A stretch of DNA of 37,984 nucleotides, taken from Verrucomicrobiales bacterium. Lineage in GTDB: Bacteria > Verrucomicrobiota > Verrucomicrobiia > Verrucomicrobiales > DEV007. The notes below the pieces were generated by a model. It was not told the origin of the DNA. It did no database searches and saw only the letters and a list, made by a program, of their open reading frames with translations. Made by a program: the position numbers and the translations under genes. The DNA is taken from contig JARGNG010000029.1 in NCBI GenBank assembly GCA_029213265.1, positions 1 to 37,984 on the forward strand, written 5' to 3'. Shown here one piece after another: positions 23,966 to 32,496 of the stretch (positions are counted from its first letter, which is position 1; the number at the start of each line of letters is the position of its first letter).

Positions 23966-25018
23966 TTAGATTTCGAGATCGGCACTCGGCTGAAACTTGT
24001 CGATCAGCATGTTGACGATTTCATCGCTGGTCACCCCGGCTGCTTCTGCATTGAAGGTCGTCAGGATCCGGTGACGAAGTACGGGAAGGGCCACCGCGCG
24101 AACGTCCGCGGTCGTCGTGTGGTAACGGCCCTGGAGAATGGCACGTGCTTTCGCGGCCAGGATGAGATAAATCCCGGCACGAGGCCCGGCACCCCAGCTC
24201 ACCATTTCGCGAACGAAGTCAGGGGCATCATCTGATTTCGGTCGCGAAGCCCGCGCGATCTGTGCTGCATAGGTGACAACGTGGTCAGCCGCAGGAACGC
24301 GGCGCACCACATTCTGTAGCTTGATGACCGTCTCACCGGTAAGCTGTGTTTCGATATTGGCTTTATACGTTCCTGTAACCCGTTTGATGATGTCTTCCTC
24401 TTCCGTAGCGCTCGGATAGTCGACGCGAATGTTGAACATGAAACGGTCGAGTTGGGCTTCGGGGAGAGGATACGTTCCCTCCTGCTCGATCGGGTTCTGA
24501 GTCGCGAGAACGAAGAACGGATCCGGGAGGGGGTAGGTCTCTTCTCCAATCGTAACGTGATGCTCCTGCATTGCCTCAAGAAGAGCAGCCTGCGTTTTGG
24601 GCGGAGTCCGGTTGATCTCGTCCGCCAGAATCATATTGGCAAAGATGGGGCCGCGCACGAATTTGAAGATCCGTTTTCCGGTGCTCATGTCCTCTTCGAG
24701 AACTTCGGTTCCGGTTATGTCAGCCGGCATCAGGTCAGGTGTAAACTGGATTCGCTTGAAGCCAAGATCCAGCACTTCGGAAAGGGTCGAAACGAGGAGT
24801 GTTTTCGCAAGGCCGGGAACACCGACAAGAAGCGCATGAGAGCGGCAGAAAATCGAGATGAGGAGTTGCTCAATGACTTCTTCCTGACCGACGATGACGA
24901 GATCAAGCTGTTGCTTCATCGCCTCGTAGGCCTGCTTCAGTTCTTCGATGACTTCCTTGTCCGAACTTCCAAGTTCAGCTTCCGATTCTGTTGCCTGCGG
25001 GGATGCCGTATCTGCCAT
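23966..25018 (-). CDS. MoxR-family AAA+ ATPase
   Basis: The 350-residue protein shows Walker A GVPGLAKT (66-73), Walker B MILADE (129-134), the MoxR signature [17 protein letters not shown] and sensor 1 [20 protein letters not shown]. These ATPases act as chaperone-like remodellers for VWA-domain partners. It is the first gene of the minus-strand directon and sits directly upstream of DUF58. The start is preceded by a purine-rich GAAAGAAAT rather than a full Shine-Dalgarno. A small GC hairpin (25042-25057) lies in the presumed leader. Expression probably begins in the 183-base gap before it. Confidence 0.95.
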   Translation of the reverse strand: MADTASPQATESEAELGSSDKEVIEELKQAYEAMKQQLDLVIVGQEEVIEQLLISIFCRSHALLVGVPGLAKTLLVSTLSEVLDLGFKRIQFTPDLMPADITGTEVLEEDMSTGKRIFKFVRGPIFANMILADEINRTPPKTQAALLEAMQEHHVTIGEETYPLPDPFFVLATQNPIEQEGTYPLPEAQLDRFMFNIRVDYPSATEEEDIIKRVTGTYKANIETQLTGETVIKLQNVVRRVPAADHVVTYAAQIARASRPKSDDAPDFVREMVSWGAGPRAGIYLILAAKARAILQGRYHTTTADVRAVALPVLRHRILTTFNAEAAGVTSDEIVNMLIDKFQPSADLEI

Positions 25019-25201
25019 GATTTCTTTCGGTAAAATTTGGGGCGGGTTTCGTCCCGCGCTCCAGTCTTTCTAAAGATTACGCCGACCTTAAGCCAGCCCG
25101 ATTCCCTCTGTCGAATCCGATTTTCGCGTGATGGCGTTCACATTGCCGCCCGATGGTACGACCCGAAAGGGCTAAGGAGGCTGATTACGGCATCGAAAGC
25201 G

Positions 25202-25849
25202 CTATTTTTCCTCCATCATCACCTCGATTTTTTCGATGAGGATGGTGAATTCCGAGCCGGTATCGTCCCCATCGGCAAGGATCCAGATACCATGGGCTTC
25301 AACCGGGGCATCGAGCTTTCCGGGGAGGAGAAAAGAGCCGTCCTCATTTGGAGTGGCCACGATTTCTTCTTCGAAAAGGGAGACATTGGGGTTGGTTCGC
25401 TTTTTTCCGAGCCAGTCCTTCCGGGGGAGGAGGTGAAAGCAGTGGATCGAAGCCACACCGGAATCGCCGGAGCTCACCAGCGTCTCCAGTTCTTTGATCC
25501 ATCCCGCCGCGGCCAGTTTTTGCAGTGGATTGAGCCTGCGGTCCCCTGTTTCAATGATGCCAATCCGGAGAAGGGCACCGTCCGGAGCCGATTCCCATGT
25601 TGCTTCCGGACTCAGATTCAGGGTTCCCTCGCTCCGGCCCCGAGCGGAAACTGACTGGACCATTTGGGGCTCGGGAAACAAATAGAGAATGGGAGAGGCG
25701 GACTTCGATACCCGGATTTCCATCCCCGGATCTAAGAAAGAAACCTCGTTCGAGGCGACGCCGTCAAAAGAGAGAGATTGCCACTCCGAATTTGTCCCGA
25801 GGGAAAGGACGGACGCAGTCAGTGTGAAAATCGCGAGCAGGTAAGGCAT
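25202..25849 (-). CDS. Exported protein of unknown function
   Basis: The 215-residue protein begins with a short hydrophobic stretch (MPYLLAIFTLTASVLSLG) that fits a signal peptide. I do not recognise the rest, which is beta-rich and has no transmembrane helix or enzymatic motif. Segments such as ETGDRRLNPLQKLAAAGWIKELETLV and LPGKLDAPVEAHGIWILADG stand out; the latter resembles a carbohydrate-binding or lectin-like strand pattern only loosely. It is transcribed toward moxR with a 183-base gap, so it may be a separate unit. Confidence 0.6.
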   Translation of the reverse strand: MPYLLAIFTLTASVLSLGTNSEWQSLSFDGVASNEVSFLDPGMEIRVSKSASPILYLFPEPQMVQSVSARGRSEGTLNLSPEATWESAPDGALLRIGIIETGDRRLNPLQKLAAAGWIKELETLVSSGDSGVASIHCFHLLPRKDWLGKKRTNPNVSLFEEEIVATPNEDGSFLLPGKLDAPVEAHGIWILADGDDTGSEFTILIEKIEVMMEEK

Positions 25850-26162
25850 GGGCTGGGCTGGACGTTTCGAAGCGCTAAGCGAAACGGTGCAGGAGGGCGT
25901 GTTTGTTGCAAAAAAAGTAAGGCAACTCAGAAGCGATCCACTCGAATTGCAACGGGACTTTGTGGGAAGACGATTAAAAACGAGAGAGGCAGGGCGAGAA
26001 CGGCGGCAATCCTGACTCGAATATGAAAATTTGAACCTTTCCCCAATTCAGGCTACCAAGTTGAGTGCCTTCGCGTGAACAAAGCCGGAGGCCGCACCTT
26101 CGTGGTTCAGTCCACGGCAGAGAGAAGTCCTGATAACTTAGAAACCGATCCCAATTGATCCC
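25850..26162. other. Intergenic stretch between divergent genes
   Basis: This stretch lies between the divergent exported-protein gene and msrA and must hold both promoters. I see no RNA gene, no convincing -10/-35 pair and no repeat beyond one inverted repeat: CGTTTCG and CGAAACG at 25863-25869 and 25880-25886 around a 10-base loop. That hairpin lies 13 bases upstream of the minus-strand start and could be a binding site or leader structure. Confidence 0.5.
25863..25886. repeat. Inverted repeat upstream of the exported-protein gene
   Basis: CGTTTCG is followed by a 10-base loop and CGAAACG, a perfect 7-bp stem. The loop itself contains the palindrome AGCGCT. It lies close upstream of the minus-strand start at 25849. 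It could be an operator or a leader hairpin. Chance occurrence is possible for a stem of this length. Confidence 0.35.
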
Positions 26163-26798
26163 ATGAAACATCTCGCTCTACTCCTTTTCGCTGCTCTCGC
26201 AGCCGGTTCCGTGCTCGCCGCTCCGGCGGATGAGAAAAACCCCGATGCAGAAGTCATTCCCGACAATGTGGAAACGGCTACTTTCGGTGCTGGATGCTTT
26301 TGGTGTGTGGAGGAATTCTTCCACCAGACCCCGGGTGTTGCGTCAACTCTTTCGGGTTACATGGGGGGCACCAAGGAGAATGCGATCTACGACAAGGTGA
26401 AAACAGGGAGAACGGATCACGTTGAGGTCGTTCAGGTGTATTTCGATCCCAAAGTCATTCCATTCGACAAGCTGCTCGATCGCTTCTTTGAGCTGCACGA
26501 TCCGACCACTCTAAACCGCCAGGGCTACGATCGGGGGACGCAGTATCGCTCCGTTGTTTTTTATCATGACGAAACGCAGAAGCTCGCGACGGAAAAGAAG
26601 ATCAAGGAACTCACCGAGGCCGGGAAATATGAAGATCCGATCGTCACTGCGATCGAGCCGGCTGACGAATTTTACCTCGCGGAGAAAATTCACCAGAACT
26701 ACGCCCGTCTTAATCCCGACAATCCCTATCTCCAAAATGTCCTTTTTCCCAAGTTGAAGAAGCTGGGCCTGAAGATCCCGACAGCGGGTGGTCAGTGA
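26163..26798 (+). CDS. msrA: Exported peptide methionine sulfoxide reductase A
   Basis: MsrA reduces the S-epimer of methionine sulfoxide in proteins. The 211-residue protein has the family core: GAGCFWCVEEFF with catalytic Cys45, GYMGG, DHVEVVQVYFDP, HDPTTLNRQGYDRGTQYRS. The N-terminal 20 residues form a Sec signal peptide, so it should work in the periplasm. There it would need a reductant delivered across the membrane or a partner that supplies one. No msrB is adjacent. The second Cys48 of GCFWC is present; I see no obvious C-terminal resolving cysteine. Confidence 0.94.
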   Translation: MKHLALLLFAALAAGSVLAAPADEKNPDAEVIPDNVETATFGAGCFWCVEEFFHQTPGVASTLSGYMGGTKENAIYDKVKTGRTDHVEVVQVYFDPKVIPFDKLLDRFFELHDPTTLNRQGYDRGTQYRSVVFYHDETQKLATEKKIKELTEAGKYEDPIVTAIEPADEFYLAEKIHQNYARLNPDNPYLQNVLFPKLKKLGLKIPTAGGQ

Positions 26799-26999
26799 GG
26801 CCCGGGAGATCCGGACACCGTCCTGCGAAGGCGGCAAAGGTAGCCGCGCTCGCGAGAGCGTGGGCAGGGGGGGAAGCCCGGGCAACCCAACAGGGTCAGG
26901 TCGCAGGCACAACGGGGTTGATTGTCTTTTCACAAAGCTTTCACCCGCATTTCATGTTCGATTCATACCTGATTCACATCTGCCCGGCAGGGTGGGGGT

Positions 27000-27524
27000 A
27001 TGAATCAACCGGAGACCGCCCGCTTTGCTGACCTTCCGTCCTTCGACGAACTGATCTGGTTCGGAAAGACCCAGGTTCTCGCATGCCTTTTCGGAGTGCT
27101 GTTTCTGGCCGGCCTCATGGTGACACGTTCCTGGCTGCCGGATGGTGCTCTCTCCCGCTCCGACCTGCTGTTTCTCTATGCCATTTTTCTCCAGGCGGCT
27201 CTGATCGCATTTCGCCTGGAGCACAAAGACGAGGTGGTCGTGATCTTTGCCTTCCACATTCTCGCGACTGCGATGGAGTGGTTCAAAACCTCCCCGGCAA
27301 TCGGGTCATTGTCCTATCCCGACGAAGGCGTGATTTTTCGCATCTATCAGGTGCCCATGTTCGCGGGGTTTCTCTATTCAGCAGTTGGAAGCTACATTGC
27401 CCGTTCGTGGCGGCTCTTTGAGTTTCGGTTCTCCCGATATCCGCCCGTCTGGACGACGGTGATTCTTGCCGTCCTCGCCTACGCGAACTTCTTTACGCAT
27501 CATTTCACCGACGACATACGATGA
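27000..27524 (+). pseudogene. DUF817 membrane protein, N-terminal part (frameshifted)
   Basis: The 174-residue product matches the first two-thirds of DUF817 (YoaT-like) integral membrane proteins. It has several hydrophobic helices, the MEWFKTS and FSRYPPVW segments, and ends in YANFFTHHFTDDIR. In intact family members DxR is followed directly by Trp and the rest of the protein. Here TGA at 27522-27524 stops the frame, and the remainder continues in another frame. Adding one G in CGATGATC (giving CGA TGG ATC) would restore the whole reading frame. It could be a real mutation, a sequencing error, or a stop-start coupled pair. The function of the family is unknown. Confidence 0.75.
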
Positions 27525-27859
27525 TCTTGATCGCAGCTTCGGTAGTCCTGTTCGGTCGCTGCACACTCACGATTCGAACCGGGGCGCGCGATCGAAAGCT
27601 GCCCTTGCTTCTCGGGCTTGGATTCGTCGCCCTCGCGATTTGGGGCGCCGAAAATATCGGAACCTATGCCCGGGCGTGGATGTATCCGAGCCAGAAAGAT
27701 GGCTGGGAAATGGTTTCGGTCCAGAAATTCTGGGCCTGGTATCTGCTCATGATCCTCAGCTTCGTGCTGGTTTCTCTAGTCCGATTTCGTAGGAACGAAC
27801 CGGAGAAACGCAACGAACGCAGCCGGAGCGATGAGGAAATTCGAAGAGCGGTCTACTGA
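27521..27859 (+). pseudogene. DUF817 membrane protein, C-terminal part (frameshifted)
   Basis: This 112-residue frame continues DUF817: ILIAASVVLFGRCTLTIR, then PLLLGLGFVALAIWGAENIGTYARAW and a last hydrophobic helix WYLLMILSFVLVSLV. Its ATG at 27521 overlaps the TGA of the first part (ATGA), so translational reinitiation could in principle make both halves. It is more simply the downstream half of one gene broken by a single-base deletion. Its 3' end overlaps the convergent CHRD gene by 7 bases. Confidence 0.75.
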
Positions 27860-28446
27860 AGTTTCCGCAGTTTCGCTTTTAGCACCCTTACTTTTTTGGC
27901 GAGGCGTCTTGCTTTCCCGACCTGACCCTTCCTTTTGGCCTGTTTCGCCGCTTTTGTGAGCTTCTTGATCTTTTTCTTCAGCGAGGCGATCAGGGCGGAA
28001 TTGTCGACGGAAGGAGGATTGTCATTGATCAGTTGTCCGCGGATTTCGCCTGAACCCACGGTGCTGGTGTGGATATTCAAATACCAACGGCTATTGATCA
28101 GAGCTGATCCCTGTCCGGCAGAGATCGAAACCGATCCGCTATTGGGGTTGTCCGTAGGCGTCGTCACGCCAACTTCGACGCCGGCACTGGAACCGGGGGC
28201 AGCAGGTCCGTGGAAATGGGCATTGTTTACCGAACCGGAAAGACCTGAATAGGAATAATTCCATGAAAACGTGCCGGTTACGTCGTCATAGCTTGCTGTG
28301 CCGCTACCACTACCCGAGCCGGTGGAAGTAGAGGCCTGACCTACCGTGAGATTGATCGTGAAAGTATGCGTGGTGGCAGAGGCGGAAGAAGCCAGAAACG
28401 CAATACTTGCGAAGCCGGAAACGATTAATTTGGTAAGTTTGTTCAT
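27853..28446 (-). CDS. Exported CHRD-domain protein with lysine-rich tail
   Basis: The 197-residue protein has a signal peptide (about 1-24, ending SSASA). A CHRD (chordin-like) domain follows, recognisable by NNAHFHGPAAPGSSAG, LINSRWYLNIHTS and GEIRGQLI. A basic helical tail of about 45 residues (150-197) is built of Lys/Arg/Ala/Leu with coiled-coil spacing. CHRD domains occur in many secreted bacterial proteins of unclear role. The tail could bind polyanions or assemble into a coiled coil. I see no Shine-Dalgarno before the ATG. Confidence 0.85.
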   Translation of the reverse strand: MNKLTKLIVSGFASIAFLASSASATTHTFTINLTVGQASTSTGSGSGSGTASYDDVTGTFSWNYSYSGLSGSVNNAHFHGPAAPGSSAGVEVGVTTPTDNPNSGSVSISAGQGSALINSRWYLNIHTSTVGSGEIRGQLINDNPPSVDNSALIASLKKKIKKLTKAAKQAKRKGQVGKARRLAKKVRVLKAKLRKLQ

Positions 28447-28641
28447 AGAGATTCGGTAATTTGATTGCTGAGATCAGGCAATCGACTGAGCGTGACGATG
28501 TAAACGCAGAAGACAAGGATAAACTCACCTGTTTCTGGGATCGCTGATGCACCCCGACGGAGCCCGGGAGGGGAATGCGACCGGGCGGGAAATTCCCTCG
28601 CCCGCGTTACGGAATCGGTGGTAGGCTTTCTTCCTCGAATC

Positions 28642-29271
28642 ATGAACGGGTCGACTCTCCCCCTGGTTTTCGTTACCCTGCTCTCGGCAGGAGGTATTTT
28701 CGCAGACGAAGACTTGTTTTCGCGTTTGCCTGAGGAAGCGAAGAAAGGGCTTCGCGAAGGGAATGCCGTTGTCCTCGAGCGCCGCCCGGACGAGACCGCG
28801 GAGATCGACAAGCGTTTTGTGACGATGGCAAAACTCCTCACCGGAACGCGGTCGTTGATCTGGGAGGTCATCCATGACAAGGAGGACGCAGAGAAGTTTC
28901 TCGATGGAGTTCTGGAGTCGAAAGTTCTTGAGAAGGGGGAGAACGAAATTCTTGTCGCGCAGAAGACCCACGTCGGCGGTCCCAAGGGGGCCTATCGATA
29001 CACTCTTCGCCACAAGTTGGAGCCGATGAAGCGCGCCGACTTTTCCTTTGTCGAAGGGGAAATCAAAAACGTGCTGGGGAGCTGGTGGATCTATGAAGCA
29101 CCCGATCCGGAAGTGATGCTCGTCGTCTATTCTCTCCACATCGATCCGGGTGTGTTTGCCCCGCAATTTGTCGTGAAGCGGGGAATGAGAAAAACGATTC
29201 CGGCGACTCTCGCTTCGATTCAGAAAGAGGTGACGCGGCGTCAAAAAGAGAGAGCGTCCGTTGGCGGGTAA
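28642..29271 (+). CDS. Exported SRPBCC/START-like protein
   Basis: I chose ATG 28642 because the signal peptide (LPLVFVTLLSAGGIFA) starts there; a GTG 24 bases upstream adds only a few unlikely residues. The mature part, about 190 residues, has the strand pattern of SRPBCC/START-type lipid- or ligand-binding folds (VIHDKEDAEKFLDGVLESKV, YRYTLRHKLEPMKRADFSFVEGEI, GSWWIYEAPDPEVMLVVYSLHIDPG). The last segment has the typical long helix (FVVKRGMRKTIPATLASIQKEV). It is followed after 9 bases by the SHD1 cytochrome gene, so the two are probably co-expressed in the periplasm. The fold call is by pattern only. Confidence 0.6.
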   Translation: MNGSTLPLVFVTLLSAGGIFADEDLFSRLPEEAKKGLREGNAVVLERRPDETAEIDKRFVTMAKLLTGTRSLIWEVIHDKEDAEKFLDGVLESKVLEKGENEILVAQKTHVGGPKGAYRYTLRHKLEPMKRADFSFVEGEIKNVLGSWWIYEAPDPEVMLVVYSLHIDPGVFAPQFVVKRGMRKTIPATLASIQKEVTRRQKERASVGG

Positions 29272-29280
29272 CATTTTGCT

Positions 29281-29910
29281 ATGAACCGGATATCCCTTCC
29301 TGTGAAACATTTGCTACTCCTGATTGCTCTCGCCGGGGCACCGGCCTTCGCTCTCGAATACGAGAAGGATATCATGCCGATTTTTATTGAGAAGTGCTCG
29401 GATTGCCACAGCGACTCCGGGAAAGTGAAAGGAGGCTTGAAGCTGGACGATCCGAAGCATCTCTCCGGGCGTCTCGGGAAAAATAAGCTGGTGGTTCCCG
29501 GGGACTGGGACGCGAGCTATCTTTTTGTAACGCTCTTTCGACCGGAAGGTGACGACGATGCCATGCCGCCGAAAGGAAAGGGCGAGCGACTCACGCCGGA
29601 GGAAGTGGTTCTCGTCCAGCGCTGGATTTCCGAAGGCGCGGAGATTCTCGGCGAGAAGGGCGAAAAGGGCCCGATGCCGAAGCCGGGCGAACCGGGCTAC
29701 ATCGAGACCGGGGATTCGGAAAGCGAGGGAATGCCGGCGGCTCCTCAACCACGCGAATGGACGAACCGGGAAGGAAAGTCCATCACTGCGACTCTGTTGG
29801 GGGTCGAGGGGGAAGTGGCGTTGCTGCGGTTGGCCAATGGGACGGTCTATCGCTATCCAATCGAGAATCTTTCGGAAGAGAGCAGGGCAGGGCTGAAGTC
29901 AGGTGACTAG
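29281..29910 (+). CDS. Planctomycete-type cytochrome c with C-terminal SHD1-like domain
   Basis: The 209-residue protein has a signal peptide (about 1-24) and a single haem motif CSDCH at residues 39-43, with a likely axial Met95 in DDDAMPPKGKG. This is the PSCyt1 type typical of PVC bacteria, often preceded by ILP/FxxxC. Residues about 157-205 (REWTNREGKSITATLLGV, GTVYRYPIENLSEES) match the SHD1 fold, a small beta domain otherwise known from eukaryotic Sla1 and common in PVC secreted proteins. It is a periplasmic or surface electron carrier or redox module. Confidence 0.85.
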   Translation: MNRISLPVKHLLLLIALAGAPAFALEYEKDIMPIFIEKCSDCHSDSGKVKGGLKLDDPKHLSGRLGKNKLVVPGDWDASYLFVTLFRPEGDDDAMPPKGKGERLTPEEVVLVQRWISEGAEILGEKGEKGPMPKPGEPGYIETGDSESEGMPAAPQPREWTNREGKSITATLLGVEGEVALLRLANGTVYRYPIENLSEESRAGLKSGD

Positions 29911-29924
29911 CCTTCACTTTCCAT

Positions 29925-30761
29925 TCACCCCCAGCTCGCAGGATCGACGCCGTAGTAGTCCTGCAACTGTTCGTAGAGATCCGGATGCGCCTTTTTCAGA
30001 TCCTGCGCCTCTTCGTAAAACGTTTCTGATGCCACGGCAAAAAATTCGGCGGGATTGGTCGCGCCGTAAGGATCAATGAGCGGTTCCCGTCCCCGTCGTC
30101 GATCGTTCACTTCCTCGACAAGCTCTTCATAGTTCCGCTCGAAAACTTCGGCCCATTGGCGGTAGGCGTCGCGGCTTCGAAGGATGGGGACACCGTCGGC
30201 AGCACCGTTGACCTGGTCCAGTTGATGCGCAAATTCGTGAATGGCGACGTTCATCCCGTCGTCGTCGTTCTTCGCGCCGGCAACGACACTGTCCCACGAA
30301 AGGATGACGGAGCCACTGTTCCAGGACTGGCCGAGCATGGATCCGTCGTCTGCTTCCTCCGATACTCCGAAACGCCGACGACCGAGATCGCGAAAGGCGC
30401 CGGGGTAGATGAGGATCGACTGGAGACGGGGGTAGAATTTATGTTTCGGCAGCTTCACAAGCAGCAGCGCAGCCTGAAGGCAGACGAGGGCTTTGACTCT
30501 TTCTGTAATTTCCGGAAACCCTCCACAGGCTTCGAAATTTTTCTCCTCGGCCAGTATCCTCGCAATTCCACCCAGTTGGTTCCGGAGATCCGAAGGAAGT
30601 TCGTTGTAGCGGGGGAAGTCTTTCCGGATCACGGTCTCCCACTCTTCAGGGAGCGGCGAATTCATAAGGTGCCGCCGGCGTCTCGCTTTGCGTGAACTGT
30701 ACCAGATTCCGAGAAGGAGCACGAGACCCAGACTCAGGAACGTCGTCACGAAAGGTTCCAT
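29925..30761 (-). CDS. MtfA-like zinc peptidase (M90 family), membrane-anchored
   Basis: ATG 30761 is the start: it gives a hydrophobic anchor (residues about 5-20) and lies 8 bases after prfC. A longer frame would run through prfC. The 278-residue protein has the zincin motif HEFAHQLD (about 173-180), with the third ligand expected in the EFFAVASETFYE region. It also carries FYPRLQSILIYPGAF and RDAYRQWAEVFERNY, as in MtfA/DUF980 proteins. E. coli MtfA is soluble and binds Mlc; here an N-terminal anchor is visible, so the substrate and site are probably different. Confidence 0.85.
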   Translation of the reverse strand: MEPFVTTFLSLGLVLLLGIWYSSRKARRRRHLMNSPLPEEWETVIRKDFPRYNELPSDLRNQLGGIARILAEEKNFEACGGFPEITERVKALVCLQAALLLVKLPKHKFYPRLQSILIYPGAFRDLGRRRFGVSEEADDGSMLGQSWNSGSVILSWDSVVAGAKNDDDGMNVAIHEFAHQLDQVNGAADGVPILRSRDAYRQWAEVFERNYEELVEEVNDRRRGREPLIDPYGATNPAEFFAVASETFYEEAQDLKKAHPDLYEQLQDYYGVDPASWG

Positions 30762-30769
30762 TCCGAATT

Positions 30770-32434
30770 CTAGGAATCGAAGGGGCTGTCGCTGAACTCG
30801 AACGCCTCGTTTCGGTCGTGGAGGATGCTGATCAAATAACCGGCCGGCAGAAGAATAACCCACTGCCCCTCCTGGTCTCGAGCGAGGGAGCATCCGGAAG
30901 GAAGCGTCAGGTCCGGCGGGTCGAGGCTGGCCGCTTCTTCCGGGGCCTCCTTTTGGCGGGCCCACTGGACAGCGTTCCAGGGGGAGCCTTCAAGACGGCA
31001 TTCCACATTGTATTCATTCTCGAGACGCGCTTTCATCACCTCGAACTGGAGGGGGCCGACGGCTCCGAGAAGAGGAACCCGTTGCGCGCTCCCGTGAACA
31101 TCGTAGGCCTGGGCCACGCCTTCTTTGAGCAACTGTTCGATGCCGGAACGGTAGCGTTTGATATTCGCCGTATCGCTGTTGAAAAGGTAGGAAAAACACT
31201 CCGGGCGGAAGCGGGGCATCTCGTCGTAGCGGATCTTTAAGTCGCTCGTCAAGGTGTCACCTATGAGGAAGTCGTAGTTGCCAACGAGGGCAAGAATGTC
31301 ACCGGCATAGGCTTCGTCGAGCGTCTCGCGATCCTGACCAAACAACTTCTGAGCATTTCCCAGGCGCACTTTCCGCCCGGTCTTGGTATCGGTGACCTGC
31401 ATGTCCCGCTCAAAGATTCCCGAGACAATCCGAACGAAAACAGCCCGGTCGCGGTGGCGGGGATTCATGTTTGCCTGGATCTTAAACACGAATCCGGAAA
31501 AGGCATCGTGATGAGGATCAATGGGACCGTCGATCGAATCACGCGCGGCGGGCCCGGGAGCGAGTTGGAGGAAACGCTCCAGCATGAGCTGCACTCCGAA
31601 ATTGTTCATCGCACTTCCGAAAAAGATCGGCATTTGTTCGCCGCGCATCACTTTTTCCACATCGAGTTCCTCTGTTACTCCGTCGAGCAGATCAATTTCC
31701 TGTTTCGCCGCTTCGTGGATTTCGGAGTCGATCGCCTCACGGACCTTGTCGTCATCAATTCCACCGACAGAGAGCGGTGCCTTGAAAGAGCCGTGCGGAG
31801 TTCTCTCAAAAAGATTCACCTCGTTCGTCTCCCGGTTGAAGATGCCCCGGAAGCGGGGGCCGTCTCCGAGTGGCCAGTTCAGGGGGACGGGGGGAAGCCC
31901 GAGAACTCGCTCCAGTTCATCGATCAGCTCAAGGGGGGGGCGTGAGGGACGGTCCAGTTTGTTGATGAATACAAAGATGGGGACGCCGCGTTTTTTACAC
32001 ACCTCGAAGAGCTTCAAGGTCTGGGCCTCGATTCCTTTACCGGCGTCGATGACCATGACCGCCGAGTCGACGGCCGAGAGAACCCGGTAGGTGTCTTCCG
32101 AAAAATCGTGGTGGCCGGGTGTGTCGAGCAGGTTTACGCAGCTGCCTTCATAGTCGAATTGCAGGACAGTCGAGGATACGGAGATGCCGCGCTCCTTCTC
32201 CATATCCATCCAGTCACTGGCGGTCGAGCTCTGGTTCTTCCGTGCCGTGACGCTGCCGGCGAGGTGGATGGCTCCTCCGTAGAGAAGCAGTTTCTCGGTG
32301 AGGGTGGTTTTACCCGCATCGGGGTGCGAAATGATCGCAAAGGTGCGGCGGCGATCAATTTCGCGCGCAGCAGCCGGAGGGACGGTTTTGGCAGTGGCTG
32401 TCAAAGGAATCTGAAAGGGGAAAAGGTTGTGCAT
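30770..32434 (-). CDS. prfC: Peptide chain release factor 3
   Basis: RF3 is the GTPase that recycles RF1/RF2 after termination. The 554-residue protein has P-loop SHPDAGKTTL (36-45), switch 2 DTPGHHDF (104-111) and NKLD (158-161). It also has the RF3-specific SVTARKNQSSTASDWMDMEK segment, and is about 25 residues longer at the N-terminus than E. coli RF3. That extension (MHNLFPFQIPL...) is poorly supported as coding; a start near residue 24 or later would give the usual length. Its 3' end lies 8 bases before mtfA. Confidence 0.95.
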   Translation of the reverse strand: MHNLFPFQIPLTATAKTVPPAAAREIDRRRTFAIISHPDAGKTTLTEKLLLYGGAIHLAGSVTARKNQSSTASDWMDMEKERGISVSSTVLQFDYEGSCVNLLDTPGHHDFSEDTYRVLSAVDSAVMVIDAGKGIEAQTLKLFEVCKKRGVPIFVFINKLDRPSRPPLELIDELERVLGLPPVPLNWPLGDGPRFRGIFNRETNEVNLFERTPHGSFKAPLSVGGIDDDKVREAIDSEIHEAAKQEIDLLDGVTEELDVEKVMRGEQMPIFFGSAMNNFGVQLMLERFLQLAPGPAARDSIDGPIDPHHDAFSGFVFKIQANMNPRHRDRAVFVRIVSGIFERDMQVTDTKTGRKVRLGNAQKLFGQDRETLDEAYAGDILALVGNYDFLIGDTLTSDLKIRYDEMPRFRPECFSYLFNSDTANIKRYRSGIEQLLKEGVAQAYDVHGSAQRVPLLGAVGPLQFEVMKARLENEYNVECRLEGSPWNAVQWARQKEAPEEAASLDPPDLTLPSGCSLARDQEGQWVILLPAGYLISILHDRNEAFEFSDSPFDS

Positions 32435-32496
32435 TCTTACCCCGAGCCACTCCCGGTCGCAACGGCCTATTTTGCTCAGAGCAGAAGGAGAATAAG

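Noticed and set aside
25019..25201. Possible promoter upstream of moxR
   Set aside because: Several partial -10-like strings occur on the minus strand but none has a good -35 at the right distance. A promoter is likely here but cannot be placed.
26799..26999. Short open frames after msrA
   Set aside because: They start without a ribosome binding site, carry no domain and lie in a GC-rich intergenic stretch. One small hairpin (26847-26860) has no T-run, so I do not call a terminator.
30762..30965. N-terminal extension of the MtfA-like protein
   Set aside because: It runs through the end of prfC and has no fold-like character; ATG 30761 gives a clean anchor and the usual length.
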